From: Glaciihabitans sp.
Lineage (GTDB): Bacteria; Actinomycetota; Actinomycetes; Actinomycetales; Microbacteriaceae
Assembly: GCA_025464095.1 (NCBI GenBank)
Contig: JAODMF010000015.1
Location: 1-50,844 of the forward strand
Length of the DNA: 50,844 bases
Direction of reading: 5' to 3'
A program made the translations under genes and the position numbers. The notes beneath the pieces were generated by a model, which ran no database searches, was not told the DNA's origin, and saw only the letters and a list, made by a program, of their open reading frames with translations. Positions 25,573 through 33,847 of this stretch are shown here, one piece after another. Position 1 is the first letter of the stretch. Each line of letters starts with the position of its first letter.

Positions 25573-26931
25573 ATGGTTGATGTCACCGCCCTGCGGTCGC
25601 GAGTAGCCGGGCCCGTTCTCACCCCCGCCGATGGCGGTTTCGCCGAAGAAGTCGCAGCGTGGAGCGCCGGCCACGTGCACACTCCCGACGTTGCGGTCGG
25701 GGTGACATCCGTCGACGACGTGGCGGAGGCCATCCTGTTCGCCCGCGGCAATGGGCTCACCGTGCGCGTGCAGGGCACCGGCCACGGCGCACTGTTCGAC
25801 ATCACCGACGGCATGCTCATCCTCACCCGGCGCCTCGATACCCTCAGCGTGGATCCGTCGACCCGCATCGCGACGGTCGGCGCCGGCGTGCGGTGGGGGG
25901 CGGTCACCGCTGCGGCGGCGGAACACAGGCTGGCGCCGATCACCGGTTCCTCAACGACGGTGGGCGTCGTCGGCTACCTCACCGGCGGTGGACTCGGCCC
26001 GCTCGCTCGCAGCCACGGCTTCTCGAGCGACTACGTTCGCGGCTTCACCGCGGTGACGTCGGATGGCACGATCGTCCACGCGAACTCCGAGGAGCACATC
26101 GACCTCTACTGGGCGCTGCGCGGCGGCAAGGGCGGGCTCGCAATCATCACCGAGGTGCGCCTCGAGCTCGTCGAGCTCGCCACGATGTACGCAGGCTCGC
26201 TGTTGTTCGCCGAGGAGCACATCGAGCCAGCGCTGCGGGCATGGGCCGCATATACGGCGAGCGCGGATGCCAGCGTCACCACGAGCGCGGCCATTCTGCG
26301 CCTGCCCGACCTTCCCTTCATCCCCGAGCCGATTCGTGGACGCACGCTGCTGAGCCTGCGCTTCGCCTACCCCGGCGATCCGGTCGACGGGGAGCGCTTC
26401 GCGGCGCCCCTACGCTCCGCCGCGCCCGTTTACCTCGACGCGCTCGCCGAAATACCCGCGTCCGCCGTCGCCACGATCCACGGCGACCCGACCGAGCCCA
26501 GCCAGTCATGGACGCTCGGCCGGATGCTGACCGGCATCGACCAGGACGCCATCACCGCATTTCTCGCCCATGCCGGATCCGGGCGGCAGTTCCCTTTCGT
26601 TGCTTCCGAGTTCCGGCACCTCGGCAACCGGACCGCGGTGGATGTGCCCGGCGGCTCCGCGGTTGGCGGGCGCTCCGGGGCGTTCACCCTTTCGCTGATC
26701 GGAGCGCCGGATCCCGCGCTGGCCGCCGTGCAGCCGGGCGCAGCGGCGGCACTGCTTGCCGACATTGCGCCGTGGGTGTCGCCCGAGGTCACCATCAACT
26801 TCGCCTCATCCATCGAGACGGAGGAAGAATTCGCCGCTGGCTGGCCGAAGGACATCTTCGACCGGCTCGCGACGGTGCGGGGCGAGTACGACCCGTCGAA
26901 CCTGTTCGCCTACGGGCCGCAGCGCCGCTGA
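25573..26931 (+). CDS. FAD-binding oxidoreductase, berberine-bridge type
   Basis: 452 residues. A PCMH-type FAD domain (VTSVDDVAEAILFARGNGLTV is the start; RVQGTGHGALFD corresponds to the R-G-G-H flavin attachment segment; GVVGYLTGGGLGPLARSHG) and a C-terminal BBE segment (EYDPSNLFAYGPQ). Typical members oxidise sugars, alkaloids or aromatic alcohols with covalent FAD. The histidine of GTGHG is in the expected place, whereas the second, cysteinyl attachment site is not seen. ATG 25573 has TAGCTT at 25561-25566, 6 nt upstream, so leaderless transcription is likely. Substrate unknown. Confidence 0.87.
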   Translation: MVDVTALRSRVAGPVLTPADGGFAEEVAAWSAGHVHTPDVAVGVTSVDDVAEAILFARGNGLTVRVQGTGHGALFDITDGMLILTRRLDTLSVDPSTRIATVGAGVRWGAVTAAAAEHRLAPITGSSTTVGVVGYLTGGGLGPLARSHGFSSDYVRGFTAVTSDGTIVHANSEEHIDLYWALRGGKGGLAIITEVRLELVELATMYAGSLLFAEEHIEPALRAWAAYTASADASVTTSAAILRLPDLPFIPEPIRGRTLLSLRFAYPGDPVDGERFAAPLRSAAPVYLDALAEIPASAVATIHGDPTEPSQSWTLGRMLTGIDQDAITAFLAHAGSGRQFPFVASEFRHLGNRTAVDVPGGSAVGGRSGAFTLSLIGAPDPALAAVQPGAAAALLADIAPWVSPEVTINFASSIETEEEFAAGWPKDIFDRLATVRGEYDPSNLFAYGPQRR

Positions 26932-26973
26932 CCGATCGCGAATCCGCGGATCGAGCCCCGGGCGGGCCGGCCG

Positions 26974-27921
26974 CTAGTACCTGCGGTGGGCGGGCACCGT
27001 CAGGCGCGGGCCGAAGCGCGGCTTCGTGAACCCGCTGGCCTCGATGACCCGCATGACCCGCTGGCGGTGACCAGCCCACGGTGAGAGCAGCTCCGCCATC
27101 CCATCGTCATCGACGGGCCGGCCGAGAAGCGCCCAGCCGACCAGCGCGGGTAGGTGGTAGTCGCCAAAACTGGGGGAGTCGGGGTCGCCGTGCGACCGCT
27201 GGGTCGTCTCCGCGGCCGTCCAGACGCCGATTCCGGGAATCGTGCGCAGCTTCGCGGCGACGAGCGGACCGCCCCGGCCGAGTTCCAGCGTGCGCTCGAG
27301 GGATGCCGCGACGGCCGCCGCCCGCACCGCGGTTTCCGCACGCTGCGGCGTCACCCCCGCGTGGTGCCACTCCCAGGAGGGCACGCGCTTCCAGACATCC
27401 GGTGCCGGAAAAACTCGCATGCCGTCCGGGGCCGGGCCCGGCGCGGCCTCCCCGTACTTCGTGATGAGCAGGCGCCACGACTGGCGGGCTTCCTTGCCCG
27501 TGACTTTCTGCTCCAGGATCGCCGGCAGCAGCGCCTCGAATACCGCGTTGGTTCGTGGCAGACGGATGCCGGGCATCCGGCGATAGCTTTCGGCCAGGAA
27601 CGGGTTGCCGCTGACGTCGAACTCCGACCAGTCGTCGCCCGCGCCGCACAGCTCGGGCACGCCCGCGATCGCTGCCTCGGCACCGGCGCCCCATGCTGTC
27701 GCGTGCACGGCTCCCGCCCGTTCGGTGAGGTGCAGGGTCGCGATCCCGAGCACGGTGCGCAGGGTTCGCCAGGCCGCCGCGCCATCCCAGCGCAGTGTCG
27801 GGTCGCCGTGACCGCGGGCCAGCGGGCGCAAAACCTGCCGCAGGTTCACCGGGTCGCGCGGCGCGTAAACCGTGGAAATCGGCGCGGTGGGGGCGAGTCG
27901 GTCGCCGGCCACCGCATCCAT
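26974..27921 (-). CDS. DNA-3-methyladenine glycosylase 2 / AlkA-like protein
   Basis: 315 residues of the HhH-GPD superfamily: ILEQKVTGKEARQSWRLL corresponds to the entry of the domain and LRTIPGIGVWTAAETTQ is the helix-hairpin-helix with the following glycine-rich turn. The aspartate in FGDYHLP is in the position of the catalytic residue. It would excise alkylated or deaminated bases in base-excision repair. The N-terminal 90 residues form the AlkA-type beta domain, degenerate here. ATG 27921 has TACCCT (27934-27929) 7 nt upstream. Divergent from trhO with only 54 bp between starts. Confidence 0.85.
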   Translation of the reverse strand: MDAVAGDRLAPTAPISTVYAPRDPVNLRQVLRPLARGHGDPTLRWDGAAAWRTLRTVLGIATLHLTERAGAVHATAWGAGAEAAIAGVPELCGAGDDWSEFDVSGNPFLAESYRRMPGIRLPRTNAVFEALLPAILEQKVTGKEARQSWRLLITKYGEAAPGPAPDGMRVFPAPDVWKRVPSWEWHHAGVTPQRAETAVRAAAVAASLERTLELGRGGPLVAAKLRTIPGIGVWTAAETTQRSHGDPDSPSFGDYHLPALVGWALLGRPVDDDGMAELLSPWAGHRQRVMRVIEASGFTKPRFGPRLTVPAHRRY

Positions 27922-27975
27922 GTGTTCGAGGGTAAGCCACGGCGGCGGCCGGAGCGGTCAATCTAGACTCTGTCG

Positions 27976-28839
27976 GTGGCTGTTCCCAAGATCATCCTGT
28001 TCTACGTGTTCACTCCGCTGGCCGACCCCACCGCGATCCGGCTCTGGCAGCGCGACCTGTGCGAGTCGCTGAACCTGCGCGGACGCATCCTGATCTCCCC
28101 GGACGGCATCAATGCGACGGTCGGCGGCGAGCTGAAGGATGTGAAGCGCTACGTTCGCAAACTGCGCGAGTACCCGGCATTTGCCGGGGCGGACATCAAA
28201 TGGGGCGAGGGAACGGGCGAAGACTTTCCCCGACTGAGCGTGAAGGTGCGCGACGAGATCGTCAGCTTTGGCGCCCCGGGCGAGCTTCGCGTGGACGAAT
28301 CGGGCGTGATCGGCGGCGGCACGAAACTGCAGCCGGAGCAACTGCACGAACTGGTGCAGCAGAAGGACGTCGTCTTCTTCGATGGGCGCAACGCCTTCGA
28401 GGCCCAGATCGGACGCTTTCCGGATGCTGTGGTGCCGAACGTAGAAAACACGCGTGAATTTGTGGCCGAGCTCGACAGCGGACGCTACGACCACCTCAAG
28501 AACCAGCCGGTGGTGACCTACTGCACCGGAGGCATCCGCTGCGAGGTGCTCAGTTCGCTCATGGTCGCTCGGGGCTTCAGCGAGGTGTACCAGCTGGACG
28601 GGGGCATCCTCCGCTACGGCGAGAAGTTCGGCGACGCGGGCCTCTGGAACGGGTCGCTCTACGTCTTCGACGAGCGCAAGTCGATCGAATTCACACCGGA
28701 CGCGGCGACGATCGGCCAGTGCTACGCCTGCAGCGCGGCATCCCGCCGCATGGAGAACTGCGCCGACCCGGCCTGCCGCACGCAGCTGGTCGTATGCGAC
28801 GAGCACGCTGCTTCCGTCGCCTGCGAGGTGCACGCCTGA
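27976..28839 (+). CDS. trhO: tRNA uridine(34) hydroxylase TrhO (rhodanese family)
   Basis: 287 residues. An N-terminal alpha/beta domain ([29 protein letters not shown]) is followed by a rhodanese domain with [13 protein letters not shown] and the active loop YCTGGIRCE (Cys183 and Cys189). A C-terminal zinc-type segment has [26 protein letters not shown] shortened here to its four paired cysteines. Members hydroxylate uridine 34 in tRNA as part of 5-methoxyuridine synthesis. GTG 27976 has TAGACT at 27964-27969, 6 nt upstream, and no ribosome site, so the mRNA is probably leaderless. A gene-free repeat region follows. Confidence 0.93.
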   Translation: MAVPKIILFYVFTPLADPTAIRLWQRDLCESLNLRGRILISPDGINATVGGELKDVKRYVRKLREYPAFAGADIKWGEGTGEDFPRLSVKVRDEIVSFGAPGELRVDESGVIGGGTKLQPEQLHELVQQKDVVFFDGRNAFEAQIGRFPDAVVPNVENTREFVAELDSGRYDHLKNQPVVTYCTGGIRCEVLSSLMVARGFSEVYQLDGGILRYGEKFGDAGLWNGSLYVFDERKSIEFTPDAATIGQCYACSAASRRMENCADPACRTQLVVCDEHAASVACEVHA

Positions 28840-28860
28840 GGGTGTGGTTGGTGCCGCTTC

Positions 28861-28932
28861 TCGGTTCCGTTCCGCTTCTGGTCTGTTCTGTCTCTGGTCC
28901 GTTCCGTTCCGTTCCGCTTCGCTTCGCTCCGC
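28861..28932. repeat. pyrimidine-rich low-complexity tract with TTCCG repeats
   Basis: The plus strand carries repeated GTTCCGTTCCG, TCTGGTCTGTTCTG and CTTCGCTTCGCT stretches. It lies just after the trhO stop (28839) and before the GGCGGGAGTT array. No gene or hairpin is visible; slippage repeats are the simplest reading. Confidence 0.7.
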
Positions 28933-29004
28933 GTGCCTGCAGCCCTTGGTGGCGGGAGTTGTGGCGCGCGCCGGCGGGAGTTCGGCTTGGGTGGCGGGAC
29001 TTGT

Positions 29005-29130
29005 GGCGCAACCGGCGGGAATTCGTGTGAAGTGGCGGGAGCCTAGGCTCCCGCCACCTGAACTTAACTCCCGCCACCACACCAGCGGGACATCCCAGCA
29101 CGCCTGCTTGCGCACTTAACTCCCGCCACC
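29005..29130 (+). repeat. 126-bp direct repeat, copy A
   Basis: Matches 29264-29389 at 125 of 126 positions by direct reading (A/G difference at 29021 against 29280). Contains one CCTAGG-centred 26-bp palindrome and two AACTCCCGCC elements. Confidence 0.92.
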
Positions 29131-29263
29131 GGGGCCGCCCAAGCCGAAGCCGGGCGGCTTCGCGAGAATCCGGGCGAGCGGGCGAGTGCGAGCTAGCCAA
29201 AACGCAGGCGGCGGGAGTTATCGCGCAACCGGCGGGAGTTATCGCGCAACCAGCGGGACTTAC

Positions 29264-29389
29264 GGCGCAACCGGCGGGAGTTCGTGTGAAGTGGCGGGAG
29301 CCTAGGCTCCCGCCACCTGAACTTAACTCCCGCCACCACACCAGCGGGACATCCCAGCACGCCTGCTTGCGCACTTAACTCCCGCCACC
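29264..29389 (+). repeat. 126-bp direct repeat, copy B
   Basis: Second copy, offset 259 bp from copy A. The near-identity implies a recent duplication or ongoing gene conversion. Between copies lies a hairpin (29134-29140 with 29152-29158). Confidence 0.92.
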
Positions 29390-29450
29390 TGCACGTAACT
29401 CCCGCCACCGAGGCAAGCGCGAGCCGCCTAAAGACTCCCGCGAGCGACAA

Positions 29451-29478
29451 AGGCGCCCGAGCCGAAGCCCGGGCGCCT
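29451..29478. terminator. hairpin downstream of the DUF4190 gene
   Basis: AGGCGCCCG (29451-29459) and CGGGCGCCT (29470-29478) are exact complements around AGCCGAAGCC. It lies about 95 bp beyond the stop of the minus-strand gene at 29574. A related GCCGAAGC-loop hairpin sits at 29134-29158. Confidence 0.55.
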
Positions 29479-29494
29479 TCGCGAAGCGAGAGTA

Positions 29495-29518
29495 CAAACG
29501 CAAACGCAAACGCAAACG
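29495..29518. repeat. (CAAACG)4 hexanucleotide microsatellite
   Basis: Four exact CAAACG units, with a fifth CAAACG at about 29528, located just downstream of the DUF4190 gene stop. Hexamer steps keep frame, but no coding use is apparent. Confidence 0.85.
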
Positions 29519-29573
29519 CAGCGAATACAAACGCAGCGCAAGCAATCCGCAAGCGCGGCGAGAGAGGTACGAC

Positions 29574-29843
29574 CTACTGGCCGGCGCTGAGGATGGCGCT
29601 GCCCGCGACGAGCGCGATCAGCAGCACGAGGAACACGATGCTGACGATGATGGCCCAGACGGCGAAGCCGTTCTTCAGACCAGCCTTCTTGGACTGCACG
29701 TTGGCCACGATGCCGAGAACGAGCGCGATGACCTGCAGCCACGGCAGGAACGCCAGGATGAAGGCCACGATGCCGAGAACGCGGCCGGGACGTACCGGCG
29801 CTGCTGCGAGGGGGGTGGGCGATGCTGCTGGTGCGTCGGTCAT
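29574..29843 (-). CDS. DUF4190 small membrane protein
   Basis: 89 residues: a Pro/Ala-rich N-terminus (TDAPAASPTPLAAAP), a first membrane segment (VLGIVAFILAFLPWLQVIALVLGI is its core region), a basic loop (QSKKAGLKNG) and a second membrane segment (AIIVSIVFLVLLIALVAG). This is the DUF4190 pattern; function unknown. ATG 29843 has CAGGAG 7 nt upstream. The longer upstream frame is not supported. Divergent from pfkA. Confidence 0.83.
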   Translation of the reverse strand: MTDAPAASPTPLAAAPVRPGRVLGIVAFILAFLPWLQVIALVLGIVANVQSKKAGLKNGFAVWAIIVSIVFLVLLIALVAGSAILSAGQ

Positions 29844-29942
29844 GAGGATGCTCCTGAATCTTTGGACAACGCCGATATGGCGTTCGTGAACACACTCTAT
29901 TGATGAAATTGGCTCGCTGAACGCCAACGCCACACCGATTCT

Positions 29943-29975
29943 GTCCCCAAAGATGGGGACGCCACGGAACGGCGT
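29943..29975. other. two adjacent small stem-loops upstream of pfkA
   Basis: GTCCCC/GGGGAC (29943-29948 and 29955-29960) and ACGCC/GGCGT (29959-29963 and 29971-29975). They lie 17-49 bp before the pfkA -10-like box CACAAT (29992-29997), so they would be upstream of the transcript if it is leaderless. They could be an operator; purpose unknown. Confidence 0.4.
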
Positions 29976-30003
29976 GCACTGTTCAATGCCCCACAATGTA
30001 GGA

Positions 30004-31029
30004 ATGAGAATTGGACTCCTCACCAGTGGCGGCGACGCACCCGGCCTCAATGCTGTTATCCGCGGGGCGGTTTTTTCGGGCATCCAGGTCTACGGCCAGG
30101 AGTTCGTCGGCTTCCGCAATGGCTGGCGAGGAGTGATCGAGGGCGACATCATCCCGCTCGGTCGCAACGAAATCAAAGGCATCAACAAGCAGGGCGGCAC
30201 GATCCTTGGTACGAGCCGCACCAATCCGTTCGAGGGCCGCGGTGGCGTCGAACGCGTCAACGAGGTCATGAAAGAGCACGGCATCGACGCGATCATCGCC
30301 ATCGGTGGCGAGGGCACGCTGGCCGCAGCGAAGCGGTTGACGGATGCCGGGGTCAAGATCGTCGGGGTTCCCAAGACGGTCGACAACGACCTTTCCGCAA
30401 CCGACTACTCCTTCGGCTTCGACACCGCGGTGCAGATCGCGACCGACGCCATGGACCGCCTGCGCACGACGGGCGATGCGCACGACCGCTGCATGGTGGC
30501 CGAGGTAATGGGCCGCCACGTTGGCTGGATCGCCCTGCACTCGGGCATGGCCGCCGGCGCGCACGTGATCCTGATTCCGGAGCGCAAGACCTCGATCGAA
30601 CAGATCTGCGAGTGGGTGACCGCGGCCCATGACCGGGGCCGCGCTCCACTGGTCGTCGTGGCGGAGGGCTTCTCGCTCGACACGATGGACGACGCCCATT
30701 CCGAGCGGGGGCTTGACGCATTCGGGCGCCCCAGGCTGGGTGGGATCGGAGAACTCATCGCGCCCGAGATTGAGGCCCGCACGGGTATCGAGACTCGCGC
30801 GACGACGCTCGGCCACATCCAGCGCGGCGGCACCCCGTCGGGCTTCGACCGGGTTCTCGCAACCCGGCTGGGCATGGCGGCGATCCGCACGGTCATCGGG
30901 GAACGCTGGGGAACCATGGTCGCCCTGCGCGGAACGGATATTGTCGAAGTACCGTTCGAGCAGGCACTCGGAACCCTCAAGACGGTTCCGCACGAGCGCT
31001 ACGAAGAGGCACGGGTCCTGTTCGGTTAG
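30004..31029 (+). CDS. pfkA: 6-phosphofructokinase, group III, ATP type by signature
   Basis: 341 residues. It phosphorylates fructose-6-phosphate in glycolysis. The start GLLTSGGDAPGLNAVIRG binds the nucleotide; the catalytic Asp127 is in KTVDND. Residue 104 is Gly (GGEGT), the ATP-type state, whereas pyrophosphate enzymes have Asp; residue 124 is Lys, as in actinobacterial group III enzymes. LGHIQRGGTPS binds the sugar phosphate. I chose ATG 30004 because it begins the conserved MRIGLLTSGG; CACAAT is 6 nt upstream, suggesting a leaderless mRNA. Followed after 24 bp by the reductase gene. Confidence 0.95.
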   Translation: MRIGLLTSGGDAPGLNAVIRGAVFSGIQVYGQEFVGFRNGWRGVIEGDIIPLGRNEIKGINKQGGTILGTSRTNPFEGRGGVERVNEVMKEHGIDAIIAIGGEGTLAAAKRLTDAGVKIVGVPKTVDNDLSATDYSFGFDTAVQIATDAMDRLRTTGDAHDRCMVAEVMGRHVGWIALHSGMAAGAHVILIPERKTSIEQICEWVTAAHDRGRAPLVVVAEGFSLDTMDDAHSERGLDAFGRPRLGGIGELIAPEIEARTGIETRATTLGHIQRGGTPSGFDRVLATRLGMAAIRTVIGERWGTMVALRGTDIVEVPFEQALGTLKTVPHERYEEARVLFG

Positions 31030-31053
31030 ACCGACGCCGCGTGAGGAGTTCGC

Positions 31054-32040
31054 ATGGTTCGCGCACTGCTGGTTACGAGGGCGCCGGAGACGGCCGCGCG
31101 AGTTGAACTGCGCGATGACCTGGCCGATGCCGACCTCGGCGATGGCGACGTGCTGGTTGACGTTCAGTGGTCGAGCGTCAACTACAAGGATGCCCTCGCC
31201 CTCGACGGCAACCCGGGCGTCAAGCGCATCGATCCCCTGATTCCCGGTATCGACCTCGTCGGAACCGTGTCCAGCGCGCCAGCCGAATCCCACGTTTCTG
31301 CTGGTCAGGCCGTGGTTTTGAACGGGTGGGGAATCGGTGAAACCCACCACGGGGGTTACAGTTCGCGCGCACGCGTCAATGCCGATTGGCTCATTCGGCT
31401 GCCTTCCGGTCTCAGCGCGGCGCGGGCGGCCGCCATCGGCACGGCGGGGTTCACCGCGGCTCTTGCCGTGATCGCGCTGGAGAAGGGTGGGATCGGGGAT
31501 GGCCCGATTCTGGTGACCGGGGCATCCGGCGGGGTCGGGTCGATCGCGATCGCCCTGCTGGCGACCGCCGGATACGAGGTCGTCGCGGCCACCGGACGCC
31601 CTGCCCAGCGCGACTACCTGCTGGCGCTCGGGGCATCCGACACTCTCGCGCGGTCAGAGCTCGAGTCCACCGGTCGGCCATTGCAGTCGCAGCGCTGGGC
31701 CGGCGCCATCGACTCGGTGGGCGGGATTACGCTCGCCAACGCGCTGGCACAGACGAAGTGGGGCGGCACCGTCGCGGCCTGTGGGCTGGTCGGCGGCTCC
31801 GACCTGCCCACGACAGTGATGCCGTTCATCCTTCGCGGTGTCGTACTGGCCGGCATCAACTCGGTGGAGTGCCCGCGCGACCAGCGGCTCACGGCCTGGG
31901 AGCGGCTCGCTCGCGACCTCGACCCGGTCCTGCTCGACTCGCTGACGACATCCATCGGGCTGGCCGAGGTCCCGGATGCCGCTGCCGCGCTCCTGCGGGG
32001 AGAGGGAATCGGGAGAACGGTCGTCGACGTCACCGGCTAG
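31054..32040 (+). CDS. acuI: YhdH/AcuI-type NADPH-dependent reductase (MDR family)
   Basis: 328 residues of the medium-chain dehydrogenase/reductase superfamily without zinc ligands. Family marks: VNYKDALALDG, PGIDLVGTV, NGWGIGETHHGGYS, the NADPH-binding ILVTGASGGVGSIAIALLA and FILRGVVLAGINSVECP. Known members reduce acrylyl-CoA to propionyl-CoA, protecting against a toxic electrophile. GAGGAG lies 5 nt before ATG 31054. It may be cotranscribed with pfkA (24-bp gap). Gene symbol by family resemblance only. Confidence 0.87.
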   Translation: MVRALLVTRAPETAARVELRDDLADADLGDGDVLVDVQWSSVNYKDALALDGNPGVKRIDPLIPGIDLVGTVSSAPAESHVSAGQAVVLNGWGIGETHHGGYSSRARVNADWLIRLPSGLSAARAAAIGTAGFTAALAVIALEKGGIGDGPILVTGASGGVGSIAIALLATAGYEVVAATGRPAQRDYLLALGASDTLARSELESTGRPLQSQRWAGAIDSVGGITLANALAQTKWGGTVAACGLVGGSDLPTTVMPFILRGVVLAGINSVECPRDQRLTAWERLARDLDPVLLDSLTTSIGLAEVPDAAAALLRGEGIGRTVVDVTG

Positions 32041-32075
32041 TAGTGTCGTCGACCGATCGGTGCCACACTGGCGAA

Positions 32076-32480
32076 ATGAGCGCTCTGCTGACCGTCGGTT
32101 CCGTCTTCGCGTTTATCGCGGCGGTCATCCACCTCTTCATCTTCTTCCTGGAGAGCATCGCCTGGTCGAAGCCAAGCACGTGGAAGCGCTTCGGAATCAC
32201 GTCGCAGGCGGAGGCGGATACCCTGCGCCCGATGGCCTTCAACCAGGGCTTCTACAACGTCTTTCTTGCGATCGGCGCGGGTGTCGGCCTCATCATGATC
32301 GGCTCGAACACGATGCGCACCGGCGGCATCGCCATCGAGATCTTTGCGCTCGGCAGCATGCTGCTGGCGTCCGTCGTGCTGGTTGTTTCGAACCCGAGGC
32401 TGCTCCGGGCCGCGGCCCTTCAGGGCGCCGCACCCCTGCTCGGCATCGTCTTTCTGGGGATCGCGCTCAGCTCGTCGTAG
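32076..32480 (+). CDS. DUF1304 family integral membrane protein
   Basis: 134 residues, four hydrophobic segments beginning with VGSVFAFIAAVIHLFIFFLE and including FNQGFYNVFLAIGAG, the conserved stretch of DUF1304 (YqjF-like) proteins. Function unknown. ATG 32076 has CACACT at 32064-32069, 6 nt upstream, and no ribosome site. The stop is only two bases from the stop of the converging hemL, leaving no room for a separate terminator. Confidence 0.87.
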   Translation: MSALLTVGSVFAFIAAVIHLFIFFLESIAWSKPSTWKRFGITSQAEADTLRPMAFNQGFYNVFLAIGAGVGLIMIGSNTMRTGGIAIEIFALGSMLLASVVLVVSNPRLLRAAALQGAAPLLGIVFLGIALSSS

Positions 32481-32482
32481 GA

Positions 32483-33847
32483 CTACGCGGATGCCGCTGC
32501 CGCGGCTTTGGCGGCCGCTGGTAGCGCCGAGACAATGCGGTCGATCGCCCGAGCGTCGTGCGCCGCCGAGACAAACCACGCCTCGAAGACGGACGGCGGC
32601 AGGGACACCCCGGCGTCGAGCATGGCATGGAAGAACGGCGGGTAGCGGAACGCCTGTTGCGCCTTCACCTGCTCGTAATTGCGTGGTGCGCTCTCGGTGA
32701 AGGCAAAGGAGAACAGGTTGCCGGCACGCTGCACGGTGTGCGAGATTCCCTCCGCACCCAGCGCCTCTGAGACCGCGGTGGAGATGGTGTCGGCGTTCTC
32801 GTTGAGCTTCGCATAGACGTCCCGGTCGGCGGCGCGGAGCGTCGCGATGCCCGCCGCGACGGCGACCGGGTTACCGCTCAGGGTGCCCGCCTGGTAGACC
32901 GGGCCGAGCGGGGCGAGAAAATCCATCACTTCAGCGCGGCCGCCGAGTGCGGCCAGGGGCAGGCCGCCGCCGATCACTTTTCCGAACGTCACCAGGTCGG
33001 GCGTCCAGCCGCCGCCGTCGGGAACGATGTGGGAGGCCTCGAGCCCCCACCAGCCGGCGGATCCGACCCTGAAGCCGGTGAGCACCTCGTCGAGAATGAG
33101 CAGCGCGCCGTGCTCGCGCGCCAGATGTGACAGGTCGCGGTTGAATCCGCGGTTCGGTGCGACGACGCCCATGTTGGCGGCGGCCGCCTCCACGATGATC
33201 GCGGCGACGTTCTCGCCGTGCTTGGCGAGCGCCGTGCGGACGGCGTCGAGGTCGTTGTAGGGCAGCACGAGGGTTTGGGCCGCGGTCGCGGCGGTGACGC
33301 CCGCCGAGCCGGGAAGGGCGAGCGTCGCAAGGCCCGATCCGGCTTCGGCGAGCAGTGCGTCCGAGTGCCCGTGGTAGTGACCGGCGAACTTGATGAGCAA
33401 CTCGCGCCCGGTGAACCCTCGAGCGAGACGGATGGCGGTCATCGTCGCCTCCGTGCCGGTTGACACGAGGCGCAGCTTCTCGATGGGAGTGACAACCTCG
33501 CGCGGTGCGCCCTCGCCGTCGCTGCGTCCGCGGTTGTTCACGCGCTCGCGCACGAGTTCCGCGAGCTCGGTCTCGGCGGGGGTCGATGCGCCGAACGAGA
33601 GTCCTCGGGCGGCGGCCTGCTGCACGGCTGCGACGACCGACGGATGCGCGTGCCCCAGAATCGCGGGACCCCAGGAGCCGACAAGGTCGACGTATTCGCG
33701 ACCCTCGACATCCGTGACGTACGCGCCGCTGGCCGAAACGAGAAAGCGCGGCGTTCCGCCGACCGAGCCGAAGGCGCGCACCGGCGAATTGACGCCCCCG
33801 GGGATCGACTGGCGTGCGCGGCTGAACTGCTGCTCGTTGCCGGTCAT
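32483..33847 (-). CDS. hemL: glutamate-1-semialdehyde 2,1-aminomutase
   Basis: 454 residues. PLP class III fold with [39 protein letters not shown] and the PLP lysine in [12 protein letters not shown]. It converts glutamate-1-semialdehyde (from HemA) to 5-aminolevulinate, the first committed tetrapyrrole precursor. ATG 33847 overlaps the hemB stop by 4 bp. Last gene of the minus-strand hem operon, converging on DUF1304. Confidence 0.96.
   Translation of the reverse strand: MTGNEQQFSRARQSIPGGVNSPVRAFGSVGGTPRFLVSASGAYVTDVEGREYVDLVGSWGPAILGHAHPSVVAAVQQAAARGLSFGASTPAETELAELVRERVNNRGRSDGEGAPREVVTPIEKLRLVSTGTEATMTAIRLARGFTGRELLIKFAGHYHGHSDALLAEAGSGLATLALPGSAGVTAATAAQTLVLPYNDLDAVRTALAKHGENVAAIIVEAAAANMGVVAPNRGFNRDLSHLAREHGALLILDEVLTGFRVGSAGWWGLEASHIVPDGGGWTPDLVTFGKVIGGGLPLAALGGRAEVMDFLAPLGPVYQAGTLSGNPVAVAAGIATLRAADRDVYAKLNENADTISTAVSEALGAEGISHTVQRAGNLFSFAFTESAPRNYEQVKAQQAFRYPPFFHAMLDAGVSLPPSVFEAWFVSAAHDARAIDRIVSALPAAAKAAAAASA

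Larger units (their letters stand above)
28951..29406. repeat. phased GGCGGGAGTT / AACTCCCGCC repeat array
   Basis: GGCGGGAGTT or a one- to two-base variant starts at 28951, 28973, 28993, 29014 and 29034, and again at 29210, 29231, 29252, 29273 and 29293, a spacing of 20-22 bp. The complement AACTCCCGCC starts at 29066, 29118, 29325, 29377 and 29397. The best unit is GGCGGGAGTTATCGCGCAAC plus C, 21 bp, at 29210-29272. Perfect 26-bp palindromes centred on CCTAGG occur at 29032-29057 and 29291-29316. Each plus-oriented cluster faces a minus-oriented one. No open frame here looks like a protein. Confidence 0.9.

Noticed and set aside
28951..29406. CRISPR-like appearance of the phased array
   Set aside because: The spacers between motif copies are 10-11 bp and largely repeated themselves, and no cas genes are near.
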